DNA from: Cynocephalus volans
Taxonomy: Eukaryota; Chordata; Mammalia; Dermoptera; Cynocephalidae
Direction of reading: 5' to 3'
Length of the DNA stretch: 64,000 bases
Assembly: GCF_027409185.1 (NCBI RefSeq)
Contig: NC_084462.1
Span: forward strand, 23,225,577-23,289,576
Below are positions 25,207 through 37,594 of the stretch, one piece after another; the stretch's first letter is position 1, and every line of letters starts with the position of its first letter. Made by a program: the position numbers and the translations under genes. The notes under the pieces are model-generated. The model did no database searches. It was not told where the DNA came from and saw nothing but the letters and a program-made list of their open reading frames with translations.

Positions 25207-26470
25207 CTATACTTATGACAAATAAACATTTATTTCAAGTTTAAGTGGAGAGAAGTGGTTAACTTCTGGCTGTTTTTAAAAAAAGAAACTCGATAATAAT
25301 TTTCAAGATTTCTATCAGAAAAAGCTACCAATCAAACTTGACTATAACAAAAATTTCATCATAACTTGAGGCAGAACTCACTACTGTGTAATTGTCAAGG
25401 AAAAAGTTGGCAGAACAGTTGAATAATGCGATGTATAATGGATAAAATTAAAGAACCAAATGAGCACCCATTTATTATGAATATTTTAATCATTAAAAGA
25501 AGTTTCAAAAGTACCTCTACTAAGTAGTACATTGTTTAATTTATTTCAGGTAGAAAGAGGAATTATCTACTTTGAAAGAGGAATTATCAACTTTGTTACA
25601 GAAGCTTATTTTTGATTTAGAAAAATCAGATTAATTAGTCTGGATTAGTGATTATCTAAATATCAGTGAAAATTATACTCAGGTTGTAGATTCTTGAATT
25701 GAAAGTTGCCTCTCTCCTGTAGCCTTCTCCATGCACACAGCAGGTGTTCAGTGGATGGCTGCTGAGTGAGTCCATTTACTGGAAGCCAAAGTCTTTTGGT
25801 TCATCTCCACTCTCCCCTTAGCAATCCCTCGCTTTCCTCCTCCATTCCCATAGGTGGTTATCAACACTAAATGAGGGTCATGTTTGCTGTTTTGACTGCC
25901 CTGCCATCTGGATATCCCGGGTGTAGACTCTGTGAGGTCATGTCTGAGCTAGTGTGTCACTTACTCCACCTGGCACTTGACCCACTCAAGTCCCTCCCCA
26001 CCTCTGATAACACAGAAAGGGCCCTTCTGTGGGGCTGAGAAGGTTCGGAGATGAGGCAGAGTTTGAAAAGTTGGGCTTGAAGGCTGGGCAGGCTTCTGAT
26101 TGGCAGAAGTAGTGTGTAGCATCACATGCAGGCTTCAAGGCAAAAGTGTCTGTGATGGCCAGGGAAGGGGAGAAAAGTGTTTGTTCAGCAGTATCATAAG
26201 TCCTGAAGTGGGGGCAACTCTCGCTCTTTGGGCACAAGTATACTAGTGGACAAGTATACTAGCAGACAGTATATACAGTATACTAGTTCACCTAGTTGTT
26301 AGAACTTATTAGATGAACATGAGGGCAATCAGCTCATCCCAGTTTGTCTGAACTTTCTCAGTCTTAGCCCTGAAAGTCCCACATCCCAGGCAAACTGGGA
26401 TGGTTGGCCACTAGAACCTATAGTCATCCCATTGCTCCCCCATCACGGCTGCTAGCTGCAAGACACAGCA
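25207..26470. other. Non-coding DNA, nothing recognised
   Basis: AT-rich to 25700, then mixed composition. A cluster of short AGTATACTAG words lies at 26236-26290. No exon, ORF with a domain or confident repeat was found. Confidence 0.45.
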
Positions 26471-26643
26471 CAGCAGGAATTCTCAACTTAGGTGGCAATT
26501 AAAATCACCTGAGGAGCTTTAAAAGTATTGGTACCTCAACCCCAGTCTTAGAGATTCTGTGTAATAGGTGAGGGGTATAGTCTGGATCTTGGGGTTTATA
26601 AGTTCGTAGGTGATTCCAATGTGCAGCCAAGGTTGAGAATCAG
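26471..26643 (+). mobile_element. hAT-Charlie MITE (MER5-like)
   Basis: CAG-AATTCTCAACTTAGGTGGCA and TTAAAATCACCTGAGGAGCTTTAAAA near the left, GGTGATTCCAATGTGCAGCCAAGGTTGAGAATCA at the right. This is the classic MER5-family pattern in diverged form. Confidence 0.7.
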
Positions 26644-27950
26644 TATAGTAGAGGGTATCAGCTCTTCACAGGTGTTGAGAGAAGGATGTACAGAGAACAA
26701 ATAGGATCTGGTGTCTAAATCACTGCAGGCTAGCAAGAGGGCTGGGCTGGGAGTTAGTAGAGCATCAAGGGCCTATGAGAAAGGAGACAAAGGTGTGTGT
26801 GGGGAGGAGGGGAGGAGGGCAATTGGATGGATTGCTTGAGGGCAGTGAGCTGGGACTCTGGGAGCAGATGCCTGCTCATCTCTCAGTTCTCTTTACTCAG
26901 TAAAAATAGGGCTGGGCAATTCAAGTTTCCTTTGGAGCGCTGGACCTAGGAAGCACAGAGGCTGGAGGAAGTCAAAACTCTACATACTCCAGCCCCAGTT
27001 CATGGACACTTCAGTCGGTAGTTCCCTCTTTCCTTGCCTATCCCTCTACCCTAGACCTGGAAAACTAAGAAAATGCTTCCAGAGGAGTATATCACCTAAA
27101 CTTATGCACACATTCTGGAATGTCCAGTCCTAGGATGGGCTGGTCTGGCAGTCCCTGAGTTGTACTTTGTACACAGCTTTGGGCCCCACTGGATGAGGGG
27201 CATTCTCTGAGCTCTGGACAAAGAGGTAGGAGTCTTTGGGTAAAGGAGGAGATAGGAGGAGGAGGATGAATTGTGGCAGTGACGTCCCAATGTAACTGCC
27301 TTAATTCCATCAAAGACCCCTCGTGGCCCTCAGAATGAAACCCTAGGAGATCTTTCACATCCCATCCCTGCCCACTGACCTCTCAAGGTCACTCCCCCTC
27401 CCAATCATTTTGAATTTCATTGGGTACTTGAACATAGTATTTTTGAAATGTAGGTAAAAGCTGCTTCTGGGTTGTAAAATTATTGTAGTGAGCTGCAACT
27501 AGCATTAAGGGTAAAAGAAAAGGTAGGCAGGAATAGAATGGGACAAAACATCCGTGTGTATTGCGCATAATAAAGGTAAGTAAAAGTTTTCTTCCAGGTG
27601 TGTGTGCGTGTGATATACAGTATTTCTTGCTGTAGAAGCAGGTGAAAACCTCTGAGAAACACAAATGTAAATCTTTTCCTCCAGGCCTTTGTACAGTGTA
27701 ATACCCCTTTGCGATAGGAGTCTGTCTAAATGGCACCTCCTTGGCAGGTCTTCCATTAGATTGAATTGTTCGTGTTGTGATTCCCATAGTATACAATACT
27801 TGCCTTGTGCACCAATTGCATTTTTTCAGGAAAGACTCATTCAGTTTTATGCATCTAGCATCATGTGTGTCATTAGAAAAAAACAGATATTGAGTGGCTG
27901 AATGATAAACCTGAATTTAGGTTCCAGCTGTATGCTCTTAGACAAGTTCT
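26644..27950. other. Non-coding DNA, nothing recognised
   Basis: Unremarkable single-copy-like sequence. Antisense open frames at about 27389-27796 and 27092-27358 overlap each other in several frames and have no domain, so they are treated as chance. Confidence 0.45.
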
Positions 27951-27953
27951 CCA

Positions 27954-28870
27954 TCTTTTTGTTTGAAAATGTTTTAATACACGGAAAAGTTGAATGAATA
28001 GTATAATGAACACCCGCTACATCTTCCACTTAGATTAACAATCTTTAACGTTTTCTCATATTTGTTATCTATATACTTTTTTTTCTAAATCATTTGAAAG
28101 TTAACTCAGTGTAGTGGATCGAATTATGTTCCCCCCAAACTCCCTGAAACTTGAATTGTGTCCCCCAAGCTTTATGTATTAGAAACTTAGCCCCCACTGT
28201 GATTGTTAAGAGGGTGGGAAATCCTATTATGGTAGTTGAAGGTGGAGCCTTGAAGAGGTGATTGGATTGTATAGGACCATGCAGTAGTGAATAGATTAAA
28301 AATGGTGGTCAGGGGCATGGTTCTGAGGGCTTTAAAAGAAGAGGAGAGTCTGTCTTTCTCTCTGCTTCCACAGTCTTGCAATGTGAGACCCCTAGGTCAT
28401 TGTCACCACCCCCAGATGGACTTTGGGCTTCTCAGCCTCAGAAACTGTAAGCAATAAATTTTGTTTTTCTTTCTAATTACCCAGTTCCGTGTATTTTGTT
28501 ATAAGCAACACAAAACGGACTGATACACTCAGATATAACCTTTAGCCCTAAATACTATGGCATGCTTCTCCTAAGAGTAAGATTATTCTCTTACATAACT
28601 GCATTATTATTAACATACCTAAGAAAAAGAATATGATTCCATAATAACATCTAAAATGCAGTCCATATTGATTTTTCCAGTTGCCACAAGAATGTGTTAT
28701 ATAGCTATTTCATTTCAAATCAGAATAACATAGTCACATTGCATTTGGTTTTGTGTCTCTTTAGTTTCTTTTAATGTAGAACAGTTTCTCCACTTTTTTT
28801 TTTAGTTGACATTGACCTTTGAAGGAGTCAAGAACAGTGCTTTAGAATTTTCCACAAAATTGCCCTGTGT
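27954..28870 (-). repeat. Old LINE-1-like fragment split by an LTR
   Basis: Sequence on both sides of the LTR at 28110-28527 joins as one element: ...GTTAACTCAG, then AGATATAACCTTTAGCCCTAAATACT and TCTCTTACATAACTGCATTA. These phrases are common in ancient L1 3' regions. Borders and orientation are approximate. Confidence 0.5.
28105..28532 (+). mobile_element. MaLR-type LTR with exact 5-bp duplication
   Basis: The LTR body is 28110-28527, from TGTAGTGGATCGAATTATG to AAAACGGACTGATACA, with AATAAA at about 28455-28460. ctcag repeats exactly at 28105-28109 and 28528-28532. The ending TTATAAGCAACACAAAACGGACTGATACA is of MST/MLT1 (MaLR) type. Solo and non-coding. Confidence 0.85.
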
Positions 28871-29156
28871 ATTTTCTCTAACTTGGAATGAGGTTTAGAG
28901 ACTTGATTAAGTATTTTTGGCAAGAATACCACAAGGTGATGTCGTCTACATACTGCATCCCATCAGGAGGCATATATTGTCAGATTATTGCACTCTGAAT
29001 AGTGCTTTTCGTTCACTTGGTTAAGGTAATGACTGCCAAATCTCTCCTATGTAGAGATATTTTTCCTTTTGCAATTAGTAATTTGTGAGGACAATAAACT
29101 TGAGCACCATGTGAAGAATCTATTCCTTTATAGCCTGATGTTTTAGCAACCATCAA

Positions 29157-29359
29157 TAATCCTTTGGGCTTGAGGCCGGCCTGTGGCTCACTCAGGAGAG
29201 TGTGGTGCTGATAATACCAAGGCCACGGGTTCGGATCCCATATAGGGATGGCCAGTTAGCTCACTGGGTGAGCGTGGTGCTGACAATACCAAGTCAAGGG
29301 TTAAGATCCCCTTACTAGTCATCTTTAAAAAAAAAAAAAAAAAAAAAAATCCTTCGGGC
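29157..29359 (+). mobile_element. CYN-type SINE, dimeric form
   Basis: The body is about 29172-29348: GAGGCCGGCCTGTGGCTCACTC, GATAATACCAAGGCCACGGGTTCGGATCC, second unit GGCCAGTTAGCTCACTGGGTGAGCG and GGGTTAAGATCC, then a 23-base A tail. Flanks aatcctttgggc and aatccttcgggc differ by one base. Confidence 0.92.
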
Positions 29360-30840
29360 AAATTCTTAACCTGAGACTCAGTTTCTTCATCTGTAGTTTG
29401 GGGATGATAATGCCTGTCTTTTGGAATTGCTGTGTAATGACATTTAAAAATATGATATAAGATTGTACATATAAAAATGCTGTCATGGCCTGCCACAATC
29501 TCTCCCTTCTTCTGAGAGCACTATCCCCTTTTCCTTAGGAAAATTCTCCTTACCTTGCTCCAGATATTTGGTCCAAATAGCTGCCTTCTTAGATGACTCT
29601 GCCTGCCTGGCCACTGTGGGATACAGCTGATATGGGCTGAGCTGGTCATTATACCCCAACTCCTTTGGCCAGTGTCTGGAATGAGCATGTGACCCCAGCT
29701 GGGCCAATCAGAATGCTAACTGGGAAATTTTGGACTAAGAAGGGGCGAGGGAAACATTCTTTTTCCCCAGTATGGCTAAATCTGAGGATGTGAGGTTGGA
29801 CGTTGTTGGTGACTATTACCCCTGCCACCTGGAGAATGAAAGTGTTTGGGGGTTGGGGAGATCAGAACTATCTCTTGAGATCAGGGAGGAGAGGAGTGCA
29901 GGGACCTCCTGGCCATGCTCCAGTCCTCTCAGCCTACCTCATGCCCAGCCCCAGCTAAGACAATAAAGGCCCCTTCTTGCCTAAGCGCTTACAGATAGGT
30001 TTCTGAACCTTATGGCAAATAGAGTGCTGAATAGGCCAAGGGCCTGTCACGTGCTTCTGCCATGATAGATGATTCTGTAAATTAGCCATCCATCCACTCT
30101 CATTGCTTCCAGTGTTCTTTGAATACGCAGTGGCTATTGGAGAGGTGTGAGGAAGTGCCAACCATGGTCCTGGCTTTTTAAAATCTTATGTATTATTAAT
30201 ACATTTCCTCCGCAAGCACAGAATCAGAATAAGGGGGACTGGTGACTTATCCAGCTCAAAGTGTGGCTGCTCTTGCCACGAGAACCAGCCTCCCACCTCC
30301 ACCGCAGGGGTGGAAGCCAGTCCTGTCTCCAACTACTTTGCCGGCTACTTTGAAGTCTTCCCCAGTGTACGCCCAGCTGGTGGAAGGAATATCAATGGAG
30401 CTGAGGAGAGAGTCAGACAACCATATGGGAGGGTAAAGAAGGGGGAGAGGAAAGTGAGAGTAGGGAGGTCTGCAGGGGATTAGAAGGCATGAGGGTGGTG
30501 AGCAGGGTCTTGGGGAGAGGGAGTGAGCTGGCAGGGTCCTGGGGAGTCAGACTCAGGGCTTCTTCCTAGCTCTAGAGCGCAGCTGCTGTTTATTTAGCAT
30601 TATCCAGGAGCAGGATCTTTTCCAGGAATATCATGGGACCCTTTCAGCAAGTCAACAAGAAGAGTTACTATTAACATTCCCTTTTACAGATGAGAAAACG
30701 GAGACCCAGGAAGGAGTAACTTATGCAAAGTCACCCTCCTGGTAATGGCAGAGCTGGAATTCGAATTCAGATCCGGCAGATTCCCGATTACTCCGACCCC
30801 ACCCGTTTGTGAGCGAGGACAGTACCTCCAGCAAACGCCA
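29360..30840. other. Non-coding DNA with MIR remnants
   Basis: A MIR-like piece (GAGACTCAGTTTCTTCATCTGTAG) follows the SINE at 29370-29430. A diverged repeat with CATGTGACCCCAGCTGGGCCAATCAGAATGC lies at 29680-29720. A MIR in reverse orientation covers about 30590-30790. No exon is supported. Confidence 0.5.
30590..30790 (-). repeat. MIR SINE fragment
   Basis: CATTCCCTTTTACAGATGAGAAAACGGAGACCCAGG and GGCAGAGCTGGAATTCGAATTCAGATCC are reverse-strand MIR core sequences. It borders the CpG island that follows. Confidence 0.75.
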
Positions 30841-31350
30841 AAGCCAGGTTATCCGACTCACGGGCCAGGTGAATGGCGGGTGGGCGGCGGGGGTCGGCCG
30901 GTAGGGAGGACCCCACCTCTGCAGGGCCCGGAGTTTGTCGCCCGGTGACCCGGGCTGAGTGGGCTCTGCGGGAGACGGGGCAGCCCCTCTGCAGGGGCCT
31001 CCGGGGCCAACGGAAGCTCCAGGGCCGGAGGGGCTCCCGCGTCCCGCCCAGCGGGAAGCCCTGTCCCAGGGACGGGAGACCCTGACGGTGGGTGCCCCAG
31101 GCGGAGGAAGGGCGAGACCTCCAGCGGGGGGCGAGCGAGGCAGCGCGCAGGCGGGAGGGCATGAAGTCCTTTCCACCCCAGCCTCCCAAGGGCGAACCTC
31201 ACCTGACGGACTGTGGGGACGCGCGGGGCGGGGTCTGGGGGCGGATGGCCAGGTTATCTTGGGATCTGGATAATGTCCCTGTTGCTTTGGGGACTCGGAA
31301 GGGCGGAGTCCTGGCATTCAGAGGAAGGGGCGGGAGGGTTGTCAGCAGGA
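30840..31350. promoter_or_regulatory. CpG island, possible TMEM225B promoter
   Basis: About 500 bases are very GC- and CpG-rich compared with their surroundings. It lies 3.5 kb upstream of the first TMEM225B coding exon on the same strand, so it may hold that gene's promoter and 5' UTR. No exon border could be fixed. Overlapping open frames on both strands (up to 198 codons) are GC artefacts without domains. Confidence 0.55.
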
Positions 31351-34300
31351 AAGAACCTCTGCCCACCCCTCGGTCACTGTGCAGCCCAAGTTGCCACAAA
31401 TTACTGCCAGGAACGGTGAAGAGTGAGCGCTCCCTGCGGCTCAGTCGCTTCCCTCCCTCTCTTCCCCATTACAAGCCAGGTGTACTTTAGGTCGCCTGAG
31501 GTGCTCAGGGACTGGGAGGTGACGGGGCTGCAGCTCGGGATTGAGGAACTTCCGACCAAGCCAGTGGTCCCCAGCTGCTGGTCCAGGCTCCGCGGACAAC
31601 ACACCTCTTCTATTCTCTGGAGTTATAGGTCCTTTAAAAAAAAATAGTACAAAACAAGTCAGTGACAGTAGATAGCAGCTGCTTGTGTTTTATTTTGAAT
31701 GTCCTTGGCAAAATAAAACGTTGGTAATTCTGTGTTCTCCTCCCCTCTCCCCTCCCCGCCAATTCTTTCTTTCTCACACGTGCACATACCTATTGGAAAC
31801 AATTCTCGGGCCCCCCAAAATTCCAGATTTGGGAATCACTGAACTGAACTGCTGGCCATTGGTGGCTGGTGAAGTGGGTCAGGCAGCGATGCAGGATTCT
31901 GGCCCCTGCAGGCACTGACTGACTGTGGAATCTTCCATCAGTCCTTCACTCTCTCTGACTCTCCTTTTCTTAATCAGTACAAAGGTATCTACAAATCCCT
32001 TTCTATATTAAAATGTCTGTGATCCTTGAGCCTGGCCTATATCAGTCTGTATCTTAAATTGCATGTCGTTGGAAGCACAGTTGTCCAGTACTAGCACTAA
32101 GGACTGTTTCATGCAGGGTCCTGGCCTAGTACCCCAGGAAGGGAGGACAAGGTCCCCATCACTGGAGAGTGGCCAGGCCAGGAGGGGTGGGGTGTCACGC
32201 AGGGGGTAGTGCCCTGGAATATGCCTGGCCCTGAAGGAACCCCAGGCTGGGGAGAGGAAAGCACTGTGCCGTGTGACGTGTTTATGTGTCTTTTCCCTCA
32301 GTAGTTACCAAGAGCCTCCGAGTTCCTGTCTTTTCTCATCCCTGAATCCCCACCATTGACCTACACTGAGCATGGGGCGACCAGTAAGTGCACAGTTAAT
32401 TTTTGTTGAAGGAATGGATAATGGCTAGTGGCTGGGAGGGCTGTGTGGAGTGGACGGGACCAAGCTGCACTTTTCAGAGGAGATGAGATTTGAAAGGCTT
32501 AGAGGAGAAGAGAGGGCACCCCTGGGGAAGGAATCCAGGCATTGAGGCTGGAGGTGCTTGGGGATGGCACTGGTGTTCCAGGTGTGGAGGGAGTCATGGT
32601 GGGCACGGGGACAGGAAGGATGGATGCTTGGGGAACTTTATAAAAGAAAAACTGAGAAGATAAGGAAGGCTTATGAGATAAAAGTATGGAGGGAAGGGAG
32701 AAACCAGCAAAAGCTGAAGGCTAGAGTTTGGTTGAGCAAGAGAATGATAGAAATGGGAAAGAAACAGGACTGTCCAGTGTACTCCATCCCATACAGAGAA
32801 CAGGGGTCAAGAGGGAGCCATGACTCCTTCCTGTTGAGTTTTAGAGCTAGAGGGACTCCTCAGTGCTTTCTGGTCCAACCGACTTCATAATTTTAGAGCA
32901 AAGGAAACTGAGGCCCTGAGGTTGAGGTGACTCATCAGTATGGCCTGGACAGTGGATGGAAGATCCAAAGGGGAGATAGAGAGAGTGAAGCATACAATTT
33001 TTTAGGTGGGAAGAATAGAAACCAGTGAAGGACAGAAAGGAGGAGAAAGTACATTAGAACATCTCCAAGTCAGTCTGACAGTATTTAAGAGGAACACTTG
33101 TTTACCTGTTTATATGCAGCATATTTTGGTGTGTGGGGAGGAGGATACAGGAGAGGACCGACACCTCTGCCCTCTGCCATTGGGCTTATTTGGCTATAGT
33201 GATTGGCAGTTCTCGAAGATGCCCCCTCCCTCTTGCTGCAGAAGGTGTCCACATGGGGACTGTGGAGAGGCCCCAGTGCCTGGCACTGAGTGTGGGTGTT
33301 TGCACAGGGTATGGTAGAGAGGGGAGAGAAGCACTTTTACTCTGATGGCCTTGTCTTTGGCAGTCACCATGCGTAGCTGGAAAACCCTGGTGCTGCCAAG
33401 CACAGCCCTACTTAGGCAGGAGTCTCCTGCCTGGCTTTGGGTGTGACTTGTAAAGAAGGACTGCTTGCTGTCTTGGCGTGCCTCTTACTTCCCTTGTCAT
33501 ATCTTTTTTTCACCTCCTGAAGACCCTATTCTGCACTGCCAGGCAGCTAGATTTGTCACCATGCCACCTGGAGGCCTCCCAACCTCGTCTGTCCTTCCTG
33601 CAGCAGGCCTGGCTTCCAGCCACTTCCTCTCCTTCCCCTGCTCCTCCCTCCCCATCACAGGGCAACTCTCATTTGTCAGGGCTGCCAAGCTCAGCTAGGA
33701 GACACAGAGTAAAGCAGACTAGTTGAATAAATTTGTCCTGAAGTGAATGGCTACTAGCCCATTCTGCCATAAGGATATTTGAATTTTAAAAGTCCTCCCT
33801 CTGCCCCCGCCCCCACCCCCAACTTAACCAAGCACCTGAGTGCAGTCCACTGTTTGATATTTCCATATGCATTAGCTCATTTGGTCCTCCCATTGGCCTT
33901 TTGGGGGAGGTATTCTATACCCTATTTTCCAAATGGGGAAACCAAGGTCCTGAGGGTTTGAGCAAATTCCCCAAGAATACATGGCTAAGAAATGCTAAAG
34001 CTGGGACAACAGTCGAGGACTCCTAAAACCAAGACCAGCCAACACTTATCTTCCACATCGCAGCTGCTCATTCAGAAGAAGACACCTTTAATGACCAGTG
34101 GTGGTGAATAAGATCAGTTTGGGCGAGGGACTCTGTGTAAGAGGGATCCTAAGCTGAGGGCCTTGACCTCTAGGCCTAGTGGGTACCTAGGACTTCAGGA
34201 GGCTCTATGAAACACTGAAACTATTTGTAAAACTTTCTGTGTGCATATAGTCTGCTCATTTTTCAGCAGAGGGCTTCTCTTGGCCAGGTGGGACTCCTCC

Positions 34301-34821
34301 TCATCTAAATTCTGGATTCCTGTGATCAGAAGGCCAGTCACTGAGTAAGGGTACTTAAGACTCTGGTCTTACTGTCTCCCCGTGGTCCTCATTCTGAAAT
34401 CCCAAAAGGCAAACAGCTGTCTGCAAGCGAGGCTGGTGGAGATGTTCTTCTGATGGCTGGTAGGGTGGGTATTTATAGAATTGAAAGATTAGAACTTTAG
34501 AGCTGGAAGTGGCCTTGGGAATGGCTCAGTCCAACCTTCTCATTTTACCAGAGGAGGAAACTGGGCCTCAGAGAGGGAACCCAACATGCCCAAGATCACC
34601 CAGTGAGTTAGCAGCAGAAAATGTTTTATGCATTTTTAGGTCTCCTGCAGAGGTCTGTAAGCTGTAAAGCTAAGTAAGGCAAAGAAATCAACATATACTG
34701 AGCTTCATGTATGTGCCACGCACAGTGCCAGCACTTCTGCAGGCATGATCTCCTTTGCCCTATTCCGCAGGAGGATTTGGAGTGGATATCTCATCTTTGC
34801 CATCACTTTTCCCTTACACAG
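31351..34821. other. Upstream region of TMEM225B
   Basis: No coding exon is recognised. MIR-like fragments occur at about 32840-32960 (reverse; CAAAGGAAACTGAGGCCCTGAGG), 33830-34010 (reverse; CCAAATGGGGAAACCAAGGTCC) and 34480-34615 (reverse; GAGGAGGAAACTGGGCCTCAGAG). Any 5' UTR exons of TMEM225B would lie here. Confidence 0.5.
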
Positions 34822-34824
34822 GCA

Positions 34825-35032
34825 ATGCTGACTTTAGAGGACAAGGACATGAAGGGATTCACCTGGGCCATAGCCCCGGCCTTGACCTCCCTGGGCTACC
34901 TGCTCATTCTGCTGGTCTCCGTCTTTCCCTTCTGGGTGCGGCTTATGAACGAGGAGTCCCATGAAGTGTTTTTCAGTGGCCTGTTTGAAAACTGCTTCCA
35001 TATAAAATGCTGGAAGCCTCGACCCTTATCCA
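34825..35032 (+). CDS. TMEM225B: TMEM225B coding exon 1 (start, TM1, loop)
   Basis: The start ATG at 34825 lies 3 bases after an AG acceptor (34820-34821). The exon gives MLTLEDKDMKGF, then a hydrophobic helix (about residues 14-37: APALTSLGYLLILLVSVFPF), then an extracellular-type loop with NEES, FSGLFENCF and CW. From memory this follows human TMEM225B closely. The exon ends TCC A before GTAAGG at 35033, leaving one base for exon 2. TMEM225B is a small tetraspan protein in the broad claudin/PMP22-like group; its function is not established to my knowledge. The G-L-F-E-N-C-F segment recalls the GLW-x-C loop motif of claudins, with Trp replaced. Confidence 0.9.
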
Positions 35033-36608
35033 GTAAGGAGGGGTAGAGGTGGGGGAGAGGGAGGGGGATCATTGTGGGGACTGGGGGGTGACAGTGCAGG
35101 GTGGGGGCAGAGAGGACAAAATTTAATAAGCCATGATGGTATCTTCTCTGAGTCTCCACTTTCTTGAGGTTAGAGGAAAGTAGGACGTTGGGACAGGAAT
35201 AATAATGGCAGGTTGGCCACTGGAGTAGGAGCAACTATGTCAACAACAAAGTTGACTTTTCAGCTGCTGGGAGTGCTCTATGGAGAATAAGGCAGGGGAT
35301 CCTGATGTACTCTGTGAGGCTGCACCAGCTCGCAGGGCTGCTCTTAGCCAGTACAGACAGCACCCTTTAGGGTGGGCCCACTCCAAGCCAGCAGGGGAAA
35401 CAGCCTGGTTATTAAAGCATGGGCTGGATTTTAGCCCACCACTCGTCCCCTTGGCCACACACCTATCCAACTGTAGGTGGCAGCTGTGCAGATAATGTAC
35501 TCAGGCCTGGGTACCGCATACTAAAGGGAGTGAGTTCACAGGACTGCGAAGGCACCTGAGACCATGTTTTACAAGGAACTTTTGAAGGTCATAAGGATGT
35601 CCGTCTTGGAAAAGATGTGACCCAGGGAGACTTAGGGGCTACATCCTGGTAACAGGAGAAGCTGTCTTGGGGAAGATGGGCCAGAGCTCTTTGATCCAAG
35701 GTTCCTCAACCTTGGAAGTATTGACATCTTGGGCTGGATAATCTTTGTTATGGGCTCTCTTGTTTCTTGCAGCATGGTTAATAACATTCTTGTCCTCTTC
35801 TACTCACTAAATGCCTGTAACAACACTCCCCCTTAGTTGTGACAACCAAAATTGTCAAATATTTGAAGGGCAAAATTGCTCCCAGTTGAGAACCACTGGT
35901 TTAGCCCAAGGGTAGATTCTGGAGTATCTGCGTCTTCAGCAGTGCCTTTGCCTCTTTGTCCCACAACCAGCTGCAGGCTCAGAAGGATATGCAAACTAAC
36001 TTTCACATGAGTCTGAATCATGCCAACAGTAAGATAATAAACCACCCTTTAACTGGACTCTGGCTCTGCTATTTTTGGTCTGTTTTACTATTAATGAGGA
36101 AAAATAAATAAAGGTGTGTGGATTCCTGTGGAGATTAGAACATCTTGACCTCAAGAAGTTCTGATTTTCTTGGGGTGAGTTATTTCAGCGTAACCAAAGC
36201 AGATGTGATTCTTCACATTTACGTGTGCAACAAATTTTATCATGAGAGTTTGATTTTATGTTGTTTATTAAAACCACCATTTTTTCCAAATAGATGATAC
36301 ATGGTTTCCCCACATGATTTGATACAACCAGATTCACATAATATTTGTTAAGAACTGGCGAGTGATTCAATGTCTGACATCATGAATCTAATTTTTTTTC
36401 GTATACTTCTGTGTCATTGGGAACAAAATGGTGAGGCCAAAGCATTCCTGGGGGCAAAGTGGCAGGGTCCTAACATTGGTCCAAGGCCATGCTTTGGGAC
36501 CTGAGCATGGTGGAGGCTCCGGAGACCATCCCTGCCCAGGCTCTGCAGGGCTCTGCCATTTGTGGGCCACGGTCCCTGGCTCCAGCCCCGGCTTTCCCTC
36601 CGCTGCAG
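35033..36608 (+). other. TMEM225B: TMEM225B intron 1
   Basis: A 1.6-kb intron, GTAAGG to CTGCAG. It contains one MER20-like DNA transposon (35698-35899) and no other feature I can support. Confidence 0.8.
35698..35899 (-). mobile_element. hAT-Charlie MITE (MER20-like)
   Basis: AGGTTCCTCAACCTTGGAAGTATTGACATCTTGGGC at the left and GGCAAAATTGCTCCCAGTTGAGAACCACTG at the right, with TAGTTGTGACAACCAAAATTG between. This matches the MER20 pattern in reverse orientation (from memory). Confidence 0.85.
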
Positions 36609-36755
36609 TTTACATCCTCCTCGGCCGGATGTTCCTGCTCTCGGCAGTTGTCTTGGCTTTCCTCACCACCTTCGTCATGGTGTCCTTTGCATCTGAGCTC
36701 CTCCCGAGGATCCGCAAGCACAATTTTGTATCAGCCTTCATCAGCTTCCTCACAG
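36609..36755 (+). CDS. TMEM225B: TMEM225B coding exon 2 (TM2)
   Basis: A 147-nt exon after CTGCAG, ending at ACA G before GTGTGG (36756). Read in phase from exon 1 it gives IYILLGRMFLLSAVVLAFLT and continues to FISFLTG. This is the second membrane helix (about residues 72-97), a short basic cytoplasmic-type loop (RIRKH), and the start of the third helix. 147 is a multiple of three, so the phase is passed unchanged to exon 3. The frame that runs on past 36755 to 36862 reads into the intron and is not coding. Confidence 0.88.
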
Positions 36756-37594
36756 GTGTGGAACAGCTGGACAGTCCCTATCCTTTGCTAGGGCCTGGGG
36801 AGGAGTCCAAGGGAAGGGGGGCAGTTGGTCTCTGTGATGTCAAGACAGGCATAATTTTCTAAGGCCTCTTCTCTGTTGCCTTCTCTATAGATAACCCACT
36901 CCTACCCCCGCCCTCTCAGAATATATCATCCTTCTTCTTTGGGGGTTCTCAACACACTATATTTTCAGCCAGCCAGCCCTGACCATGTTGGCTTGGGGTC
37001 ATTTGCCTGGGAGTTCTTTTTTTAAAATTTTTCTTTTACCATAACCTATTTATCCCAGTGATTGTCATAGAATCTGGCAGAATTGTAACCGAAATAAGTA
37101 ATAAAAATGAAATATAAATGTTTCTTTAATGAATGAATGGAAGAAACTATCTCTGCCCTTTGGAGCCTTTTGACATTTTAAAAGGGTGACCAAGGCACCA
37201 CCCTGGGAGGCTCCCAGGCAAATGGAGCAGATAGAACACATACAGTGGGAAAATCAGGGTGAGTTCCATCCAAAATGTCATACCCAGAGGACCCAACCTG
37301 AGGTGAGCCAAGGGCACAAATGCAGAGGAAAGGGTTTCAGATGATGGGGCCCCTGGGAGGTGAGGCACATGGGTTTTGAGATGGATTGGGAAGGAGGGAG
37401 AGACAGGTGGGGGGGTTGGGGGCTGTTGGCTTGGAGAGGGCAAGGTATGCAGACAGGATAAAAGAGCCTCCGGCAGGAGCTACATGGTTTCTCAGCCTCG
37501 GCCTCGTGGCTTTGTTTGAATAAGTCTGAGAAAGACTGGAGTGAAGGAAGGGAGCATGGGAGGAGAGCGCGGGTGCCTCCGTGTGACTCTGCAG
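36756..37594 (+). other. TMEM225B: TMEM225B intron 2
   Basis: An 839-base intron, GTGTGG to CTGCAG. G-rich in its 3' third. No repeat or exon is recognised. Confidence 0.75.

Noticed and set aside
30721-31317. 198-codon antisense open frame and several overlapping frames in the second CpG island
   Set aside because: High GC lowers stop frequency in all frames; the translation is Pro/Arg/Ser-rich and has no recognisable motif.
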